A stretch of DNA of 51,974 nucleotides from Alkalimonas collagenimarina (GCF_030717845.1 NZ_JAUZVZ010000027.1:1-51974), one strand, 5' to 3'; counted from the first letter of the stretch, positions 1 through 9,544 are shown. Notes: generated by a model from the sequence alone, not told the origin. Numbers and translations are program-made.

Positions 1-186
1 TTGGTTCGAACCCTTAGTTCGACCAATTCGTCAGGAACGAATTGGGACGCACGTTAGTGCGGCCCGAAGGGCCAGAACCATGGATGGTTCTGGCAATCCC
101 TCCCGATCTCGAAGTTGCACCAATGCTCCTGAAGCCAGGGGCTTTTTGTTTGACTGCGGAGCAGGGCGGTCTTGGTTCGAACCCTT
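1..186. repeat. Multi-hairpin intergenic repeat unit bounded by direct repeats
   Basis: The 15-mer TTGGTTCGAACCCTT occurs at 1-15 and again at 172-186, a 171-bp period, and each copy contains the perfect palindrome GGTTCGAACC. Between them lie four consecutive stem-loops: 23-31 with 37-45, 48-52 with 57-61, 61-65 with 69-73, and 71-80 with 85-94 (a perfect 10-bp stem around TGGA). A terminator-like hairpin follows at 125-147. No coding region is convincing here. The packing of hairpins suggests a dispersed or tandem intergenic repeat family whose first copy starts at or before the window edge. The GGTTCGAACC core resembles a tRNA T-loop, but no tRNA can be folded around it. Confidence 0.5.
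125..150 (+). terminator. Putative Rho-independent terminator
   Basis: The arms GCTCCTG (125-131) and CAGGGGC (136-142) pair with one G-U wobble around an AAGC loop and are followed by five T's. It would end plus-strand transcription arriving from upstream of the window, and it lies inside the repeat unit. Confidence 0.5.
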
Positions 187-284
187 TTAAAACCCTCTAA
201 CGAATTTACTTTTTTGCAAACTCAGCTATCTTCAATGCATCGTCCAACTTCAGCCAGCAGACCCTGCATGGATAGGCTTTAATC

Positions 285-1535
285 ATGACAACTTCGACAA
301 CTGCTTTACCAAGTCCTGTTCCACCAGCTGAGCGCATGGTGATCCTTGATATTATTCGTGGCTTTGCCTTGCTGGGCATTTTACTGATGAACATCGAGTA
401 CTTTCAGCGGCCGCTGCAAGCGTTGATGTTGGGTTTTAATTCAGAGCAGTCTGGGTTGGATTATGCGGTGGCCTGGCTGTCGTTTACCTTTGTGCAGGGC
501 AAGTTTTATACGCTGTTTTCCTTGCTGTTTGGTCTTGGTTTTATTGTTTTTATTGACCGGGCGCAACAGAAAGACAGTGCTGCTCAGGCGTTGTTTCGTC
601 GTCGCTTGCTGGTGTTACTGCTATTTGGGGTAGTGCATCTGCTGTTTATCTGGGGGGGCGATATATTGCATCTCTATGCGTTGGTTGGGTTTTTATTGCT
701 GTTCTTTATCAACGCGTCAGTGAAACGTCTGATGGTTTGGTCGGTTGTATTGTTGCTGATACCTATTCTGCTTATTTGGCTTGGCTCTTTGGCTGTTGAG
801 GCGGCGATGCAAGTTCCAGAGGAAGCAGCTAAGTTGCAAGCCAGCTTTGCGGCGGATAAAGAAAAACTACTCCAGGATATTGCTCGTGGTGATGTGCTGT
901 ATGCCAGTGGTCGTTACTGGCAGGTCGTGCAGTGGCGAATGTACGAGTTTCAGGCGCTTTATATCAGCCCGGCATTGCTGGTGTTTGTACCGACTATTTT
1001 GGGAACATTTTTACTGGGTGCCGCTTTAGGTCGAGCCGGTGTTTTTAGCAATCTGGAACAGCACCAACCTTTTTTTTGGCGCTTGATGTGGCTGGGCTAC
1101 GCGATAGGCCTGCCGCTGGCGTTGATTTATGGGATCTATGGTACCGAAGTGGAAGTTATCTCGCCCAGTATCAGAAATGCAGCTCTGATGACCTGCAGCA
1201 CTTTGGCAAATATAGCACTTTGTCTGGCTTACATGGCGACGCTGGTGAACTTGTACCTGCACAAGGTGCGTTTTATTGGCGTGTTGGCGCCTGCTGGGCG
1301 GATGGCATTGAGTAACTACCTGCTGCACTCTATTGTTTTTACGTTGTTGTTTTATGGCTATGGCCTTGGACTCTACGGTGAGTTTGGCCGTGCGGTCACC
1401 ACTTTGATGGCACTGACACTGTATGGTTTTCAATTATGGTTTAGCCAATACTGGTTGCAACGTTATCAGCTGGGCCCTGTAGAGTGGCTGTGGCGTAGCC
1501 TGACCTATGGCAAGCGGCCTGCACTAAAAATATGA
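285..1535 (+). CDS. DUF418 domain membrane protein (YeiB family)
   Basis: This 416-residue protein has about ten hydrophobic segments. Its N-terminus (RMVILDIIRGFALLGILLMN) is typical of the YeiB/DUF418 family, in which an LDxxRGxAxLGI segment leads into the first membrane helix. The C-terminal third (GRMALSNYLLHSIV, then a GPVEWLWRSLTYG tail) matches the DUF418 domain. The family sits in the inner membrane; its substrate is not established, and a transport role is only proposed. It precedes the flagellar cluster on the same strand, but a sigma-54-type promoter lies between, so co-transcription with fliE is unlikely. The ATG is preceded by a weak AGG-type ribosome site. Confidence 0.85.
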   Translation: MTTSTTALPSPVPPAERMVILDIIRGFALLGILLMNIEYFQRPLQALMLGFNSEQSGLDYAVAWLSFTFVQGKFYTLFSLLFGLGFIVFIDRAQQKDSAAQALFRRRLLVLLLFGVVHLLFIWGGDILHLYALVGFLLLFFINASVKRLMVWSVVLLLIPILLIWLGSLAVEAAMQVPEEAAKLQASFAADKEKLLQDIARGDVLYASGRYWQVVQWRMYEFQALYISPALLVFVPTILGTFLLGAALGRAGVFSNLEQHQPFFWRLMWLGYAIGLPLALIYGIYGTEVEVISPSIRNAALMTCSTLANIALCLAYMATLVNLYLHKVRFIGVLAPAGRMALSNYLLHSIVFTLLFYGYGLGLYGEFGRAVTTLMALTLYGFQLWFSQYWLQRYQLGPVEWLWRSLTYGKRPALKI

Positions 1536-1635
1536 TGCTACATCTGAGAGGGACTATCTGGGCCGTTCTCTGCTTTTTCTTCCTGCTTCATCCTTTTTTG
1601 TTCTCTAATTGACTGAATAAAAACAAAAATATTAT

Positions 1636-1651
1636 GGCACACATTGTGCTT
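1636..1651 (+). promoter_or_regulatory. Sigma-54 (-24/-12) promoter of the fliE operon
   Basis: TGGCACACATTGTGCT matches the sigma-54 consensus (TGGCACG-N4-TTGCW): a perfect TGGCAC -24 box and TGCT at -12, with the required spacing between GG and GC. It lies 41 bp upstream of the fliE start. RpoN with a FleQ/FlrC-type activator is known to drive fliE operons in polar-flagellated gammaproteobacteria. Confidence 0.75.
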
Positions 1652-1691
1652 TACCTCTGTACAGAACAATTTTTTGACAGAGGGCAGTGCA

Positions 1692-2048
1692 ATGAACATC
1701 AAAGGGCCAGGATTATCTTTGTACAGTGAAATGCAAGCCATGGCGCAGCAAGCACGTATGCCAACGCATGCAATGCCGTTAAAACCTATGGAGTCGAGCG
1801 AGGTTCAAGTCATTAATAGCAGCCAAACGGACTTCTCCAGCATGTTAAAAGGCGCTATTGATAATGTCAATTCTCTTCAAGGTGAAGCTAGAACATTGCG
1901 AAACCATGTCGAACTTGGCACCGGAGGAGTCACCATTGCCGAAGCCATGATTGCGGCAAGTAAATCTTCTATTGCTTTTGATGCCACCATGCAGGTGCGT
2001 AACAAAGTAGTGGAAGCGTACAAAGAAATTATGACCATGCCGGTATAA
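1692..2048 (+). CDS. fliE: Flagellar hook-basal body junction protein FliE
   Basis: FliE is a small exported protein that joins the MS ring and export gate to the proximal rod. The start MNIKGPGLSLYSEMQ gives 118 residues, about the family length (100-115), and follows an AGAGGG ribosome site; an upstream in-frame ATG at 1644 falls inside the promoter and was not used. The C-terminal half (GGVTIAEAMIAASKSSIAF, then VRNKVVEAYKEIMTMPV) is the conserved FliE helix. It is the first gene of the fliE-F-G-H-I-J cluster, 34 bp before fliF. Confidence 0.95.
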   Translation: MNIKGPGLSLYSEMQAMAQQARMPTHAMPLKPMESSEVQVINSSQTDFSSMLKGAIDNVNSLQGEARTLRNHVELGTGGVTIAEAMIAASKSSIAFDATMQVRNKVVEAYKEIMTMPV

Positions 2049-2082
2049 GTCGTCAGTTGGTATAGGTACTAAGGGGTAAGTT

Positions 2083-3780
2083 GTGGCTGAGAACGAATCG
2101 ACAGAGCTGGCATTAAGCGGAGATGATTTCAACTCCGGCGATCAGCAGGAACAAAAATCAGGGTTTATCGGTAGCCTGGGTGGCACAGACACACTGCGAC
2201 AGGTCACCATGGTCATTGCCCTGACGATTTGTTTGGCGATCGCGTTACTCATTATCATGTGGGCTCGTCAGCCGGAAATGAGACCTTTAGGAACCTTTGC
2301 CACCGAAGAGTTGATCCAAACCTTGGATCATCTGGATGCGCAAAAAGTTAAGTACAAACTAGAAGGCAATGTGATCTATGTGCCTGAAAATGAGTTTCAA
2401 AGCATTCGTTTAGGCATGACGCGTTCTGGTTTGGCTCAGGACCCGCAGACAGGTACCGATATTTTAATGCAAGACAGTGGTTTTGGTGTTAGTCAGCGTC
2501 TTGAGACTGAGCGACTTAAACATAGCCGCGAACAACAGTTAGCTCGCACTATCGAAGAGTTACAAAGTATTTCCAGAGCACGAGTGCTGCTTGCTATCCC
2601 ACCCGAAAATGTGTTTGCTCGCCGTCAGCGAATGCCTTCGGCCACGGTATTGGTGACTGCCCGCGGTGGTCGTGTGATCCGGGATAGTGAAGTTGATGCC
2701 ATTGTGGATATCGTTGCCTCTGCGGTCCAGAGCCTTGAACCATCCAGAGTGACGGTGACGGATCAAAATGGCCGTTTACTCAATAGTGGATCACAAGATG
2801 GTGCCTCAGCCAGATCGCGCCGAGAGCATGAAATGGAGCGTTCCAGAGAAGAAGAATACCGGAATAAGATTGATTCTATTCTGATGCCGGTGCTTGGTTA
2901 TGGCAATTATACCGCTCAGGTTGATTTGGTGATGGATTTCACCACGGTTGAGCAAACGCAACAACGGTTCAACCCTGATTTGCCCGCTATTCGCAGCGAA
3001 ATGAGTATTGAAGAAAGTAGTGTTGGTGGTTTGAGTGGCGGTATTCCCGGTGCTTTATCCAATCAGCCGCCGATGCCATCTGCTATTCCAGAGCAGGCGG
3101 TCGGTGGTGGAGCACAGCCTGTAGTACCAGGCCGAAACCACCGTGAGTCAACACGTAATTATGAGTTGGATACCACCATTAGCCATACCTCGCAACAATC
3201 GGGCGTGATCCGTCGCTTAAGTGTGTCGGTGGCGGTGGATTATAGAACGGGTGTTAATGCGGATGGTGAACCCGAGCCGCAACCACGTACTCAGGCTGAG
3301 ATAGCTAATATACGTCGCTTATTGCAAGGCAGTATTGGCTACGATGTGCAGCGGGGGGACAGCATTGAAGTGGTTTCAGTACCATTCACCAGAACCGAAA
3401 TGGAAGCAGCAGATACCGTATACTTTTATGAGGAAGACTGGTTTATTCGTTTAGTTCGCTTGGTGGTCGCGGGTTTGGTGATTGTGGTGTTGATCCTATC
3501 TGTAGTTCGCCCCATGCTGAGAAAATTGATCTATCCTGAAGATACCAAAGATGCGTATGATGAAGATGCATTGGGTGGGCTTGATCTAGGTGACGATACC
3601 ATCGATATGTTGAAATCGAGTTTTGATGAGTCAGCTGTCGGTTTTGCCGAGGATGGTACCCTGATGCTGCCCGATTTACATGGCGATGAAGATCTATTGA
3701 AGGCGGTTCGTGCGTTGGTTGCAAATGAACCTGAGTTATCAGCCCTGGTAGTACGGAATTGGTTGGAAGAAGATGACTGA
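2083..3780 (+). CDS. fliF: Flagellar MS-ring protein FliF
   Basis: FliF forms the inner-membrane MS ring, the scaffold for the C-ring and export gate. The 565-residue protein has a first membrane helix at about residues 41-60 and a second at about 452-475, enclosing a periplasmic region with the YscJ/FliF ring-building motif (LARTIEELQSISRARVLLAI). The cytoplasmic C-terminus (about 520-565, acidic, ending EPELSALVVRNWLEEDD) is the FliG-binding tail. Translation starts at GTG after AAGGGG. The last 8 bp overlap fliG, as expected for partners made in fixed ratio. Confidence 0.97.
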   Translation: MAENESTELALSGDDFNSGDQQEQKSGFIGSLGGTDTLRQVTMVIALTICLAIALLIIMWARQPEMRPLGTFATEELIQTLDHLDAQKVKYKLEGNVIYVPENEFQSIRLGMTRSGLAQDPQTGTDILMQDSGFGVSQRLETERLKHSREQQLARTIEELQSISRARVLLAIPPENVFARRQRMPSATVLVTARGGRVIRDSEVDAIVDIVASAVQSLEPSRVTVTDQNGRLLNSGSQDGASARSRREHEMERSREEEYRNKIDSILMPVLGYGNYTAQVDLVMDFTTVEQTQQRFNPDLPAIRSEMSIEESSVGGLSGGIPGALSNQPPMPSAIPEQAVGGGAQPVVPGRNHRESTRNYELDTTISHTSQQSGVIRRLSVSVAVDYRTGVNADGEPEPQPRTQAEIANIRRLLQGSIGYDVQRGDSIEVVSVPFTRTEMEAADTVYFYEEDWFIRLVRLVVAGLVIVVLILSVVRPMLRKLIYPEDTKDAYDEDALGGLDLGDDTIDMLKSSFDESAVGFAEDGTLMLPDLHGDEDLLKAVRALVANEPELSALVVRNWLEEDD

Positions 3781-4804
3781 AATTGAAGAAAAACCAACCT
3801 TTGATGTTGGCAAACTGGATGGTGTGGAAAAAGCAGCCATCTTACTGCTGAGTTTATCAGAGGAAGATGCTGCTCAAATCTTAAAGCATCTGGAACCTAA
3901 GCAGGTGCAAAAGGTCGGCACAGCTATGGCTCAGATGACCGATTTGAATCAGGCTAAAATTTCTGCAGTGCATCGTCTTTTCATCGAGCAGATACAGAAC
4001 TTCAGCACCATTGGTTTCCAAAGTGAGGAGTTTATTAAGCGCGCATTGAATGCTGCGCTCGGTGAAGAGAAAGCGGCAAACCTGATTGACCAAATTGTAC
4101 AGGGCGGCAGTGCGAAAGGTCTTGACTCCCTGAAGTGGATGGATTCTAAGCAGGTTGCTAATATCATTCGCAACGAGCACCCGCAGATCCAAACCATCGT
4201 GTTGTCGTATCTGGCACCAGAGCAGTCAGCTGAAATTTTGTCGCAGTTCTCCGAGAAAGTACGGCTGGATCTCACTATGCGTATTGCCAATCTGGAAGAG
4301 GTGCAACCGGCCGCATTGCAAGAGTTGAATGAAATTATGGAGAAACAGTTTGCTGGTCAGGCTGGTGCTCAGACCGCGAAAATGGGCGGCTTGAAAGCTG
4401 CGGCGGATATTTTGAACTACCTGGATACCAATATTGAAGGCCAGTTGATTGACTCCATCCGTGAAAATGATGAAGAGATGGCACAGCAAATTCAGGATCT
4501 GATGTTTGTGTTTGAAAACCTAATCGATGTTGAAGACCGTGGTATTCAAACCTTGCTGCGTGAAGTAGAGCAAGAGATTCTGATGAAAGCACTGAAGGGT
4601 GCTGATGATGGTCTGAAAGAGAAAATATTCGCCAATATGTCGAAACGTGCAGGTGAATTGTTGCGTGATGATTTAGAGGCGATGGGGCCAGTACGTGTTA
4701 GTGATGTGGAAGCAGCACAAAAAGAAATTCTTGCTGCAGCACGCCGTTTAGCAGATGCCGGTGAAATTATGCTAGGTGGCGGCGGTGGTGATGATTTCCT
4801 TTAA
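3773..4804 (+). CDS. fliG: Flagellar motor switch protein FliG
   Basis: FliG is the C-ring subunit that touches FliF and the stator, transmitting torque and switching. It has 343 residues, the usual length. The N-terminal domain (DGVEKAAILLLSLSEEDAA) binds FliF; the middle domain carries the FliM-binding EHPQ motif (IIRNEHPQIQTIVLSYL, about residues 128-144); the C-terminal domain contains the charged torque helix (DLEAMGPVRVSDVEAAQKEI). It starts inside the end of fliF (ATGACTGA overlap). A glycine run (LGGGGGDDFL) ends the protein. Confidence 0.97.
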   Translation: MTEIEEKPTFDVGKLDGVEKAAILLLSLSEEDAAQILKHLEPKQVQKVGTAMAQMTDLNQAKISAVHRLFIEQIQNFSTIGFQSEEFIKRALNAALGEEKAANLIDQIVQGGSAKGLDSLKWMDSKQVANIIRNEHPQIQTIVLSYLAPEQSAEILSQFSEKVRLDLTMRIANLEEVQPAALQELNEIMEKQFAGQAGAQTAKMGGLKAAADILNYLDTNIEGQLIDSIRENDEEMAQQIQDLMFVFENLIDVEDRGIQTLLREVEQEILMKALKGADDGLKEKIFANMSKRAGELLRDDLEAMGPVRVSDVEAAQKEILAAARRLADAGEIMLGGGGGDDFL

Positions 4805-4839
4805 TAGACCAGCGTTACCAGGCCTGCGTCGAGGTGGTT

Positions 4840-5664
4840 ATGAGTCAAGACCGATTTCGTTATAAACGACCTTTTTCACCAGATGCGGATACCTTAGAGC
4901 AGCTGAAAGAGTGGCCAACGCCTGACCTTACTTCAGACATGCGCAAGTACGAACGAACCAACGCTCTGAATAAAACCTTACCAGAGAAAGGAGTGGTTGA
5001 AGCGCCTGCTGAAGAAGAGGAAGACTTGGCTGTCAAACCTTTGACGGCTGAGGATATGGAGCAGTTACGTCAGCAAGCCTATGAAGCTGGCTTTTCCGAA
5101 GGCAAAGAGGATGGCTTTGCCAAAGGTTACGAAGAGGGGCGTCAACAAGGTCAGGAAGATGGCACCAAGCAAGGTTTGGCGGAGGGGAAGAAGCTAGGCC
5201 TTGAGCAGAGTCAGGAGCTGATTGAACAGCAATTAAGCGCGTTAGAGACCATGCTTGATCGATTGCAGCAACCATTAAAACAAATCGATGATCAAGTGGA
5301 GCAGCAGCTCATTGCGTTAGCTTTAGCTATGGCTAAAGCGGTTATTCAGACTGAGGTACAGACCAACGAACAGGTCATTTTACAAGCCTTGCAACAAGCA
5401 ACCGAGGCATTACCACTGCAAAAAGAGCATATCCGCATTAAGCTTCACCCGGACGACCTTGCCATTATTGAACAACATTTTACTCCGGAACAAATCGAGC
5501 AGCGCAGCTGGTTACTGTTGGCTGAGCCTGCTATCAGCCGGGGTGGTTGCAAGCTCGAAACAGAACTATCTGCGGTGGATCGGACGGTAGAGCAACGCGT
5601 TGAAAGTAGCCTGGCTCATTTTATTCAGCAGCAAGTGGTTGAATCCAGCGCAGGAGAATCCTAG
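4840..5664 (+). CDS. fliH: Flagellar export stator protein FliH
   Basis: FliH holds the FliI ATPase in check and tethers it to the C-ring and export gate. The ATG ([12 protein letters not shown], 274 residues) was chosen because GAGG lies five bases upstream; an in-frame GTG two codons earlier overlaps that site. The middle region has the glycine-repeat helix typical of FliH ([20 protein letters not shown] and onward, GxxxG spacing, about residues 85-125), then a glutamine-rich coiled coil and a C-terminal FliI-binding domain. It overlaps fliI by one base (TAGTG). Confidence 0.92.
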   Translation: MSQDRFRYKRPFSPDADTLEQLKEWPTPDLTSDMRKYERTNALNKTLPEKGVVEAPAEEEEDLAVKPLTAEDMEQLRQQAYEAGFSEGKEDGFAKGYEEGRQQGQEDGTKQGLAEGKKLGLEQSQELIEQQLSALETMLDRLQQPLKQIDDQVEQQLIALALAMAKAVIQTEVQTNEQVILQALQQATEALPLQKEHIRIKLHPDDLAIIEQHFTPEQIEQRSWLLLAEPAISRGGCKLETELSAVDRTVEQRVESSLAHFIQQQVVESSAGES

Positions 5665-7007
5665 TGGCCAATCGCCTGATAGCGCGCTTAGCTCAGCAGC
5701 AACAATACATTCGCTTGTCCCGGCCTTCGGTCTCTGGCCGTCTGGTGCGGGTCGTGGGGTTGACGTTAGAAGCTATCGGTTGCAGTGCGGCCATTGGCCA
5801 AAGCTGTGATGTTGAAACTGCACAAGGAACCTTGCTCGCAGAAGTGGTCGGTTTTTCAGGTGACCGCATTTATTTGATGCCAAAAGATGATGTGTCAGGG
5901 GTGGTACCAGGAGCAAGAGTGACTCCTGTGCTGCATGACAAGGGCGTACCATTGACCATGGATTTACTCGGTCGGGTAATTGATGGTGCCGGAACACCGT
6001 TGGATGGCAAGGGGCCAATAGTGACCACGACGTACGCCAGCAATCGTAAAGTGCCTATCAACCCATTACAACGACAGCCCATTAAAGTCCCGCTGGATGT
6101 TGGCGTTCGATCCATCAACAGTGTGCTTACTGTTGGCAAAGGCCAACGTATGGGTTTGTTTGCTGGCAGTGGCGTGGGGAAAAGTGTGCTGCTCGGCATG
6201 ATGACCCGTGGTACCGCAGCCGATGTGATTGTGGTCGGGCTGGTAGGAGAACGTGGTCGCGAGGTCAAAGAATTTATTGATGAAATCCTTGGTGAGGAAG
6301 GAAGAGCCCGTGCTGTGGTGGTTGCGGCACCAGCCGATGTTTCGCCGGTGATGCGATTAAAAGGTTGTGAGACTGCAGTTCAGATTGCCGAGTATTTCCG
6401 TGAGCAGGGGCTGGATGTTTTACTGTTGATTGATTCCATTACGCGCTACGCACAGGCGCAGCGTGAAATTGCTCTGGCCATTGGAGAGCCGCCAGCAACG
6501 AAAGGCTATCCACCGTCTGTATTTGCCAAGTTACCTGCTTTGGTTGAGCGTGCGGGCAATGGTGCTGTTGGCAAGGGGTCTATCACTGGCTTTTATACCG
6601 TCTTGTCAGAAGGTGATGACCTTCAGGATCCTATTGCCGATGCATCACGAGCTATTTTAGATGGTCACATTGTTTTATCGAGGAAGTTGGCTGACAGTGG
6701 TCATTTCCCAGCGGTTGATCTGGAGCAATCCATAAGCCGGGTGATGCCGGCCGTCACCAGCATGGAGCATCAGTTGATGGCTCGCCAGCTTAAACAGTTG
6801 TATGCCAGTTTCCAGCAAAGTAAGGATCTTATTTCGATAGGGGCCTATGTTAAAGGCAGTGATCCATTATTGGACAAAGCGGTGGCGATGATGCCTGCCA
6901 TCAATCGTTTTTTGCAGCAAGGCATGAAAGATGTGGTGGCTTATGACGATAGTTTGATGGCATTGACGCAATTGTTACCACAACCTGCCCAAGCGAAGGT
7001 GGGTTAA
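5664..7007 (+). CDS. fliI: Flagellum-specific export ATPase FliI
   Basis: FliI is the hexameric F1-beta-like ATPase that unfolds and delivers substrates to the flagellar type III gate. It has 447 residues. The Walker A loop [14 protein letters not shown] is at about residues 163-176, Walker B at [14 protein letters not shown] (about 252-265), and [11 protein letters not shown] carries the catalytic glutamate region. The GTG start overlaps the fliH stop and has CAGGAG upstream. It lies between its regulator FliH and its chaperone and stalk protein FliJ. Confidence 0.97.
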   Translation: MANRLIARLAQQQQYIRLSRPSVSGRLVRVVGLTLEAIGCSAAIGQSCDVETAQGTLLAEVVGFSGDRIYLMPKDDVSGVVPGARVTPVLHDKGVPLTMDLLGRVIDGAGTPLDGKGPIVTTTYASNRKVPINPLQRQPIKVPLDVGVRSINSVLTVGKGQRMGLFAGSGVGKSVLLGMMTRGTAADVIVVGLVGERGREVKEFIDEILGEEGRARAVVVAAPADVSPVMRLKGCETAVQIAEYFREQGLDVLLLIDSITRYAQAQREIALAIGEPPATKGYPPSVFAKLPALVERAGNGAVGKGSITGFYTVLSEGDDLQDPIADASRAILDGHIVLSRKLADSGHFPAVDLEQSISRVMPAVTSMEHQLMARQLKQLYASFQQSKDLISIGAYVKGSDPLLDKAVAMMPAINRFLQQGMKDVVAYDDSLMALTQLLPQPAQAKVG

Positions 7008-7010
7008 GCG

Positions 7011-7457
7011 ATGGTAAGTAAACAGCTGGAATTGCTTGCCCGGGTGCAAAAAGATCGTGAGGAAAAGCTGGAGGCACAGTTTGTTCAGGCCATGCAATTT
7101 ATGCGGCAATCAGAGCAAAAGTATCAGGGCTTAGCTGATTACCGCACCGATTACATTGTACAAAGTCAGCAGCAGGGTGCCGCAGGCTTAGAAAGTCGGC
7201 AATACAGTCAGTTTATTCGTTTTATTGCCAAGCTGGATCAAGCGCTGGAACAACAAGCACAGCAAATTCATCAGGCGCAGTCTGTGGTTGAGCAGCGGCG
7301 GGAAAAATGGTTAGCGATGCAGAAAAAACGTAAAGCCATCGATTATTTGCTAGAACGACAACAACTCGAACAAGATCGCAAAGCTGCCAAAGCAGAGCAG
7401 GTGCTGCTGGATGAAGTGGCGACCCAACAGTTTGTCCGTCGTCAATTGCTGCCTTAG
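7011..7457 (+). CDS. fliJ: Flagellar export stalk/chaperone protein FliJ
   Basis: FliJ is a small coiled-coil protein resembling the F1 gamma subunit; it links the FliI ring to FlhA. The 148-residue product is almost entirely helical, rich in Q, E, R and K (for example RVQKDREEKLEAQFVQAMQF), and about the family length. Assignment rests on position three bases after fliI and on the coiled-coil composition, since FliJ sequences diverge strongly. A 187-bp gap follows before fliK. Confidence 0.88.
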   Translation: MVSKQLELLARVQKDREEKLEAQFVQAMQFMRQSEQKYQGLADYRTDYIVQSQQQGAAGLESRQYSQFIRFIAKLDQALEQQAQQIHQAQSVVEQRREKWLAMQKKRKAIDYLLERQQLEQDRKAAKAEQVLLDEVATQQFVRRQLLP

Positions 7458-7644
7458 TCTTTTTATATTTGCTCCATCATGATGCCTGCCTTCTGGCACT
7501 TTTGCTTGAGTTGGCCTGAAACTTGAATAGGCTTTAGCAGGGTACGCCTGAATGCAACCAGAGTAGGTTCCACTCAGGCCGCTGAAACGCTTAACCATGC
7601 TGGTTGACCACGCCAGGAAGGTCTCCACTTATGAGGATAGTTAG
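7458..7644. other. fliJ-fliK intergenic region, no gene
   Basis: The 187-bp gap contains short imperfect hairpins (for example AACCA/TGGTT near 7595) and a poor -24/-12-like string at 7512-7527 that lacks the essential GC doublet. I see no convincing terminator, gene or promoter. A GAGGA ribosome site lies just before the fliK ATG. Confidence 0.4.
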
Positions 7645-9513
7645 ATGGCCAATGCATTGCAGATGTATTTAATGTCGGGAGCCTCCGCTGCTTTAGTGAC
7701 AGAACGAGCGGCTACGGGAGCTGGCGCTGATCCTATGGGTGAATCACAGGCGTTTTCAGATACCTTGTCAGATCTTAACCAAAGTATCTCTCTTACTGAG
7801 CGGCAAAAAGCTGCCATTCATACTGCAATGCATGCTGCTGAAGGCGGTGAGGATGTGCCTGATGCTGATGCGTTAAAAGCGATTTTAGTGGACGATGACA
7901 GTTCTGCCAGTGAGAAGGATTCAGCCCGGGCATGGTTGGCGATTATTCAGTATGGCAAAGAAACCAGCGCAGAACTCACTTCGGGGGATAGCAAATCGGC
8001 AGACAGCAAAAAAAGTCAGACGTCGAGTTCGATCGTGCTTACCGTTCGGGACATGGCGGGACACCAGATCGGTGATGATGAGGGGGACAGTGAAGAAGGA
8101 CTCCTCGCAGAGGAGACTGAACCATCGGCAGCCACCAAAAATAAGGCTGAGTCAGCCGGACATAGTTCTGCTCATATCAAAAGTGGTTCACCTTCTTCCG
8201 ATGCGATAAAGCTTCAACACTCGACTGAGCAGGATGATGAAACGTCCGATGAGCTTGATGATGAGTCTCAGGTGTCTGATAAAGCGGAAGGTTCGGCGAG
8301 CAAGACGAAAACAGGACACAAGTCAGCGGAGTTGCCAAACCAGCCGGTTGCGGCTAAAACGGCAGTGACTACGAAAACTGAGCAAGGCAACGAAGCGGAT
8401 GAAACGGCCAAAGCTGATGCTACAAGGCTCGTTATTTCGGGGGCATCTTCGTCTATCAATTCTTCGTCACTTGATGGTGGCGACGGCCGATTGGAGCAGA
8501 TAGTTGTGCAGCAACATGGTTCGGCCGCTGAAGCGAAGGCAAATGCGACTGAGACGACCGATCCTCGCGTGAGCAAGGATAGTAAGCAACAAGACGTTTT
8601 AGAACAACGAGCTCAAGCCGCACTTGAAAGTAATGCATTGCAAGATAAAGGGCATGAAGGTTTGCAGTTGGAACCACGCTTGCAGAGTGCTGTCCGGGCT
8701 GAGTCAAATAGCTCGCAACAAACGCTGGCAAGTGCAACCCAAGCTCGGGCAGAGCAGCCTCAGGCCTCGGCTCTTTCTGCTGGTAATTCAGCTGGGCAGG
8801 GCAGCGCTGATGAAAAAGGACAACGACAGTCATCATCAATGAGTCAGGAGCAATGGCTGCAGGCACAATCAGCAGTCAGCAAAGACAGTGAAACGCAGCA
8901 AAACATAACCAGCCAACGTAGCTTTTCAGCTGCAGAACAACAAGCTCGCGTTGCCGCAGGTTTAGGAAATGTGACGCCGCAAGGGCTGGATACCGCTTTA
9001 AGCGCAGCGAACTCCACTCAAGCGACGGCTCAGTTTGTGCAATCGCAAGGAGGTGCTGCGCAGCCTCAGTCGGCGATGACTCAAATCAGTGAGATGTTAA
9101 GGCAACCGATGAACTTACTGGCAGCAGATGCTACGGGGCAGCTGCGAGAGCGTTTAGTAATGATGGCTCGTCACTCGATCCATAGTGCAGAAATTAAGTT
9201 GGATCCGGCAGAGCTTGGCAGTATGACCATACGTGTGAATATGCAACAGGATCAAGCCTCTGTTCAGTTCTTGGTGCAGCAGGCTCATGCTAAAGAAGTG
9301 TTGGAACAGCAACTTCCACGTTTACGTGACATGCTACAAGAGCAAGGCATTCAATTGGCAGACGGTCAGGTAGAGCAGCAAGGGTCACAACAGCCTCAGG
9401 ATCAAGGGCAGGGTCGAGGGCAACAAACAGCCGATAGCGGAGATGCACAGAGCAGTGTACCTACATCTATTTCTACGGTGAGCAGCGACCGGCTGGTTGA
9501 TTATTATGCTTGA
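7645..9513 (+). CDS. fliK: Flagellar hook-length control protein FliK
   Basis: FliK is the secreted ruler that measures hook length and switches FlhB export specificity. The 622-residue protein has a long, low-complexity, S/A/E/D/Q-rich N-terminal region (about 1-480), as usual for FliK rulers. A compact conserved C-terminal domain (about 490-575: AEIKLDPAELGSMTIRVNM, then LPRLRDMLQEQGIQLADGQV) interacts with the FlhB cytoplasmic domain. It is longer than the enterobacterial protein (about 405 residues), which is common in marine gammaproteobacteria. A second FliK-like gene lies at 29608-31467. Confidence 0.93.
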   Translation: MANALQMYLMSGASAALVTERAATGAGADPMGESQAFSDTLSDLNQSISLTERQKAAIHTAMHAAEGGEDVPDADALKAILVDDDSSASEKDSARAWLAIIQYGKETSAELTSGDSKSADSKKSQTSSSIVLTVRDMAGHQIGDDEGDSEEGLLAEETEPSAATKNKAESAGHSSAHIKSGSPSSDAIKLQHSTEQDDETSDELDDESQVSDKAEGSASKTKTGHKSAELPNQPVAAKTAVTTKTEQGNEADETAKADATRLVISGASSSINSSSLDGGDGRLEQIVVQQHGSAAEAKANATETTDPRVSKDSKQQDVLEQRAQAALESNALQDKGHEGLQLEPRLQSAVRAESNSSQQTLASATQARAEQPQASALSAGNSAGQGSADEKGQRQSSSMSQEQWLQAQSAVSKDSETQQNITSQRSFSAAEQQARVAAGLGNVTPQGLDTALSAANSTQATAQFVQSQGGAAQPQSAMTQISEMLRQPMNLLAADATGQLRERLVMMARHSIHSAEIKLDPAELGSMTIRVNMQQDQASVQFLVQQAHAKEVLEQQLPRLRDMLQEQGIQLADGQVEQQGSQQPQDQGQGRGQQTADSGDAQSSVPTSISTVSSDRLVDYYA

Positions 9514-9528
9514 GCACAGATTTTAGCT

Positions 9529-9544
9529 AGGACATTGGATTGCG
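9529..9544 (+). promoter_or_regulatory. Weak sigma-54-like site upstream of fliL
   Basis: AGGACATTGGATTGCG keeps the GG-N10-GC spacing and TTGC at -12, but its -24 box is poor. It lies 55 bp before fliL. Candidate only. Confidence 0.22.

Noticed and set aside
172..186. TTGGTTCGAACCCTT as the T-arm of a tRNA
   Set aside because: The flanks do not form a 5-bp T stem with the 7-base loop, and no anticodon or acceptor arms can be drawn.
1026..1433. A minus-strand gene inside the DUF418 gene
   Set aside because: A shadow frame of a clear membrane protein gene; the peptide is H/Q-rich with no ribosome site.
7512..7527. Sigma-54 site before fliK (TGGCCTGAAACTTGAA)
   Set aside because: The invariant GC of the -12 box is missing.
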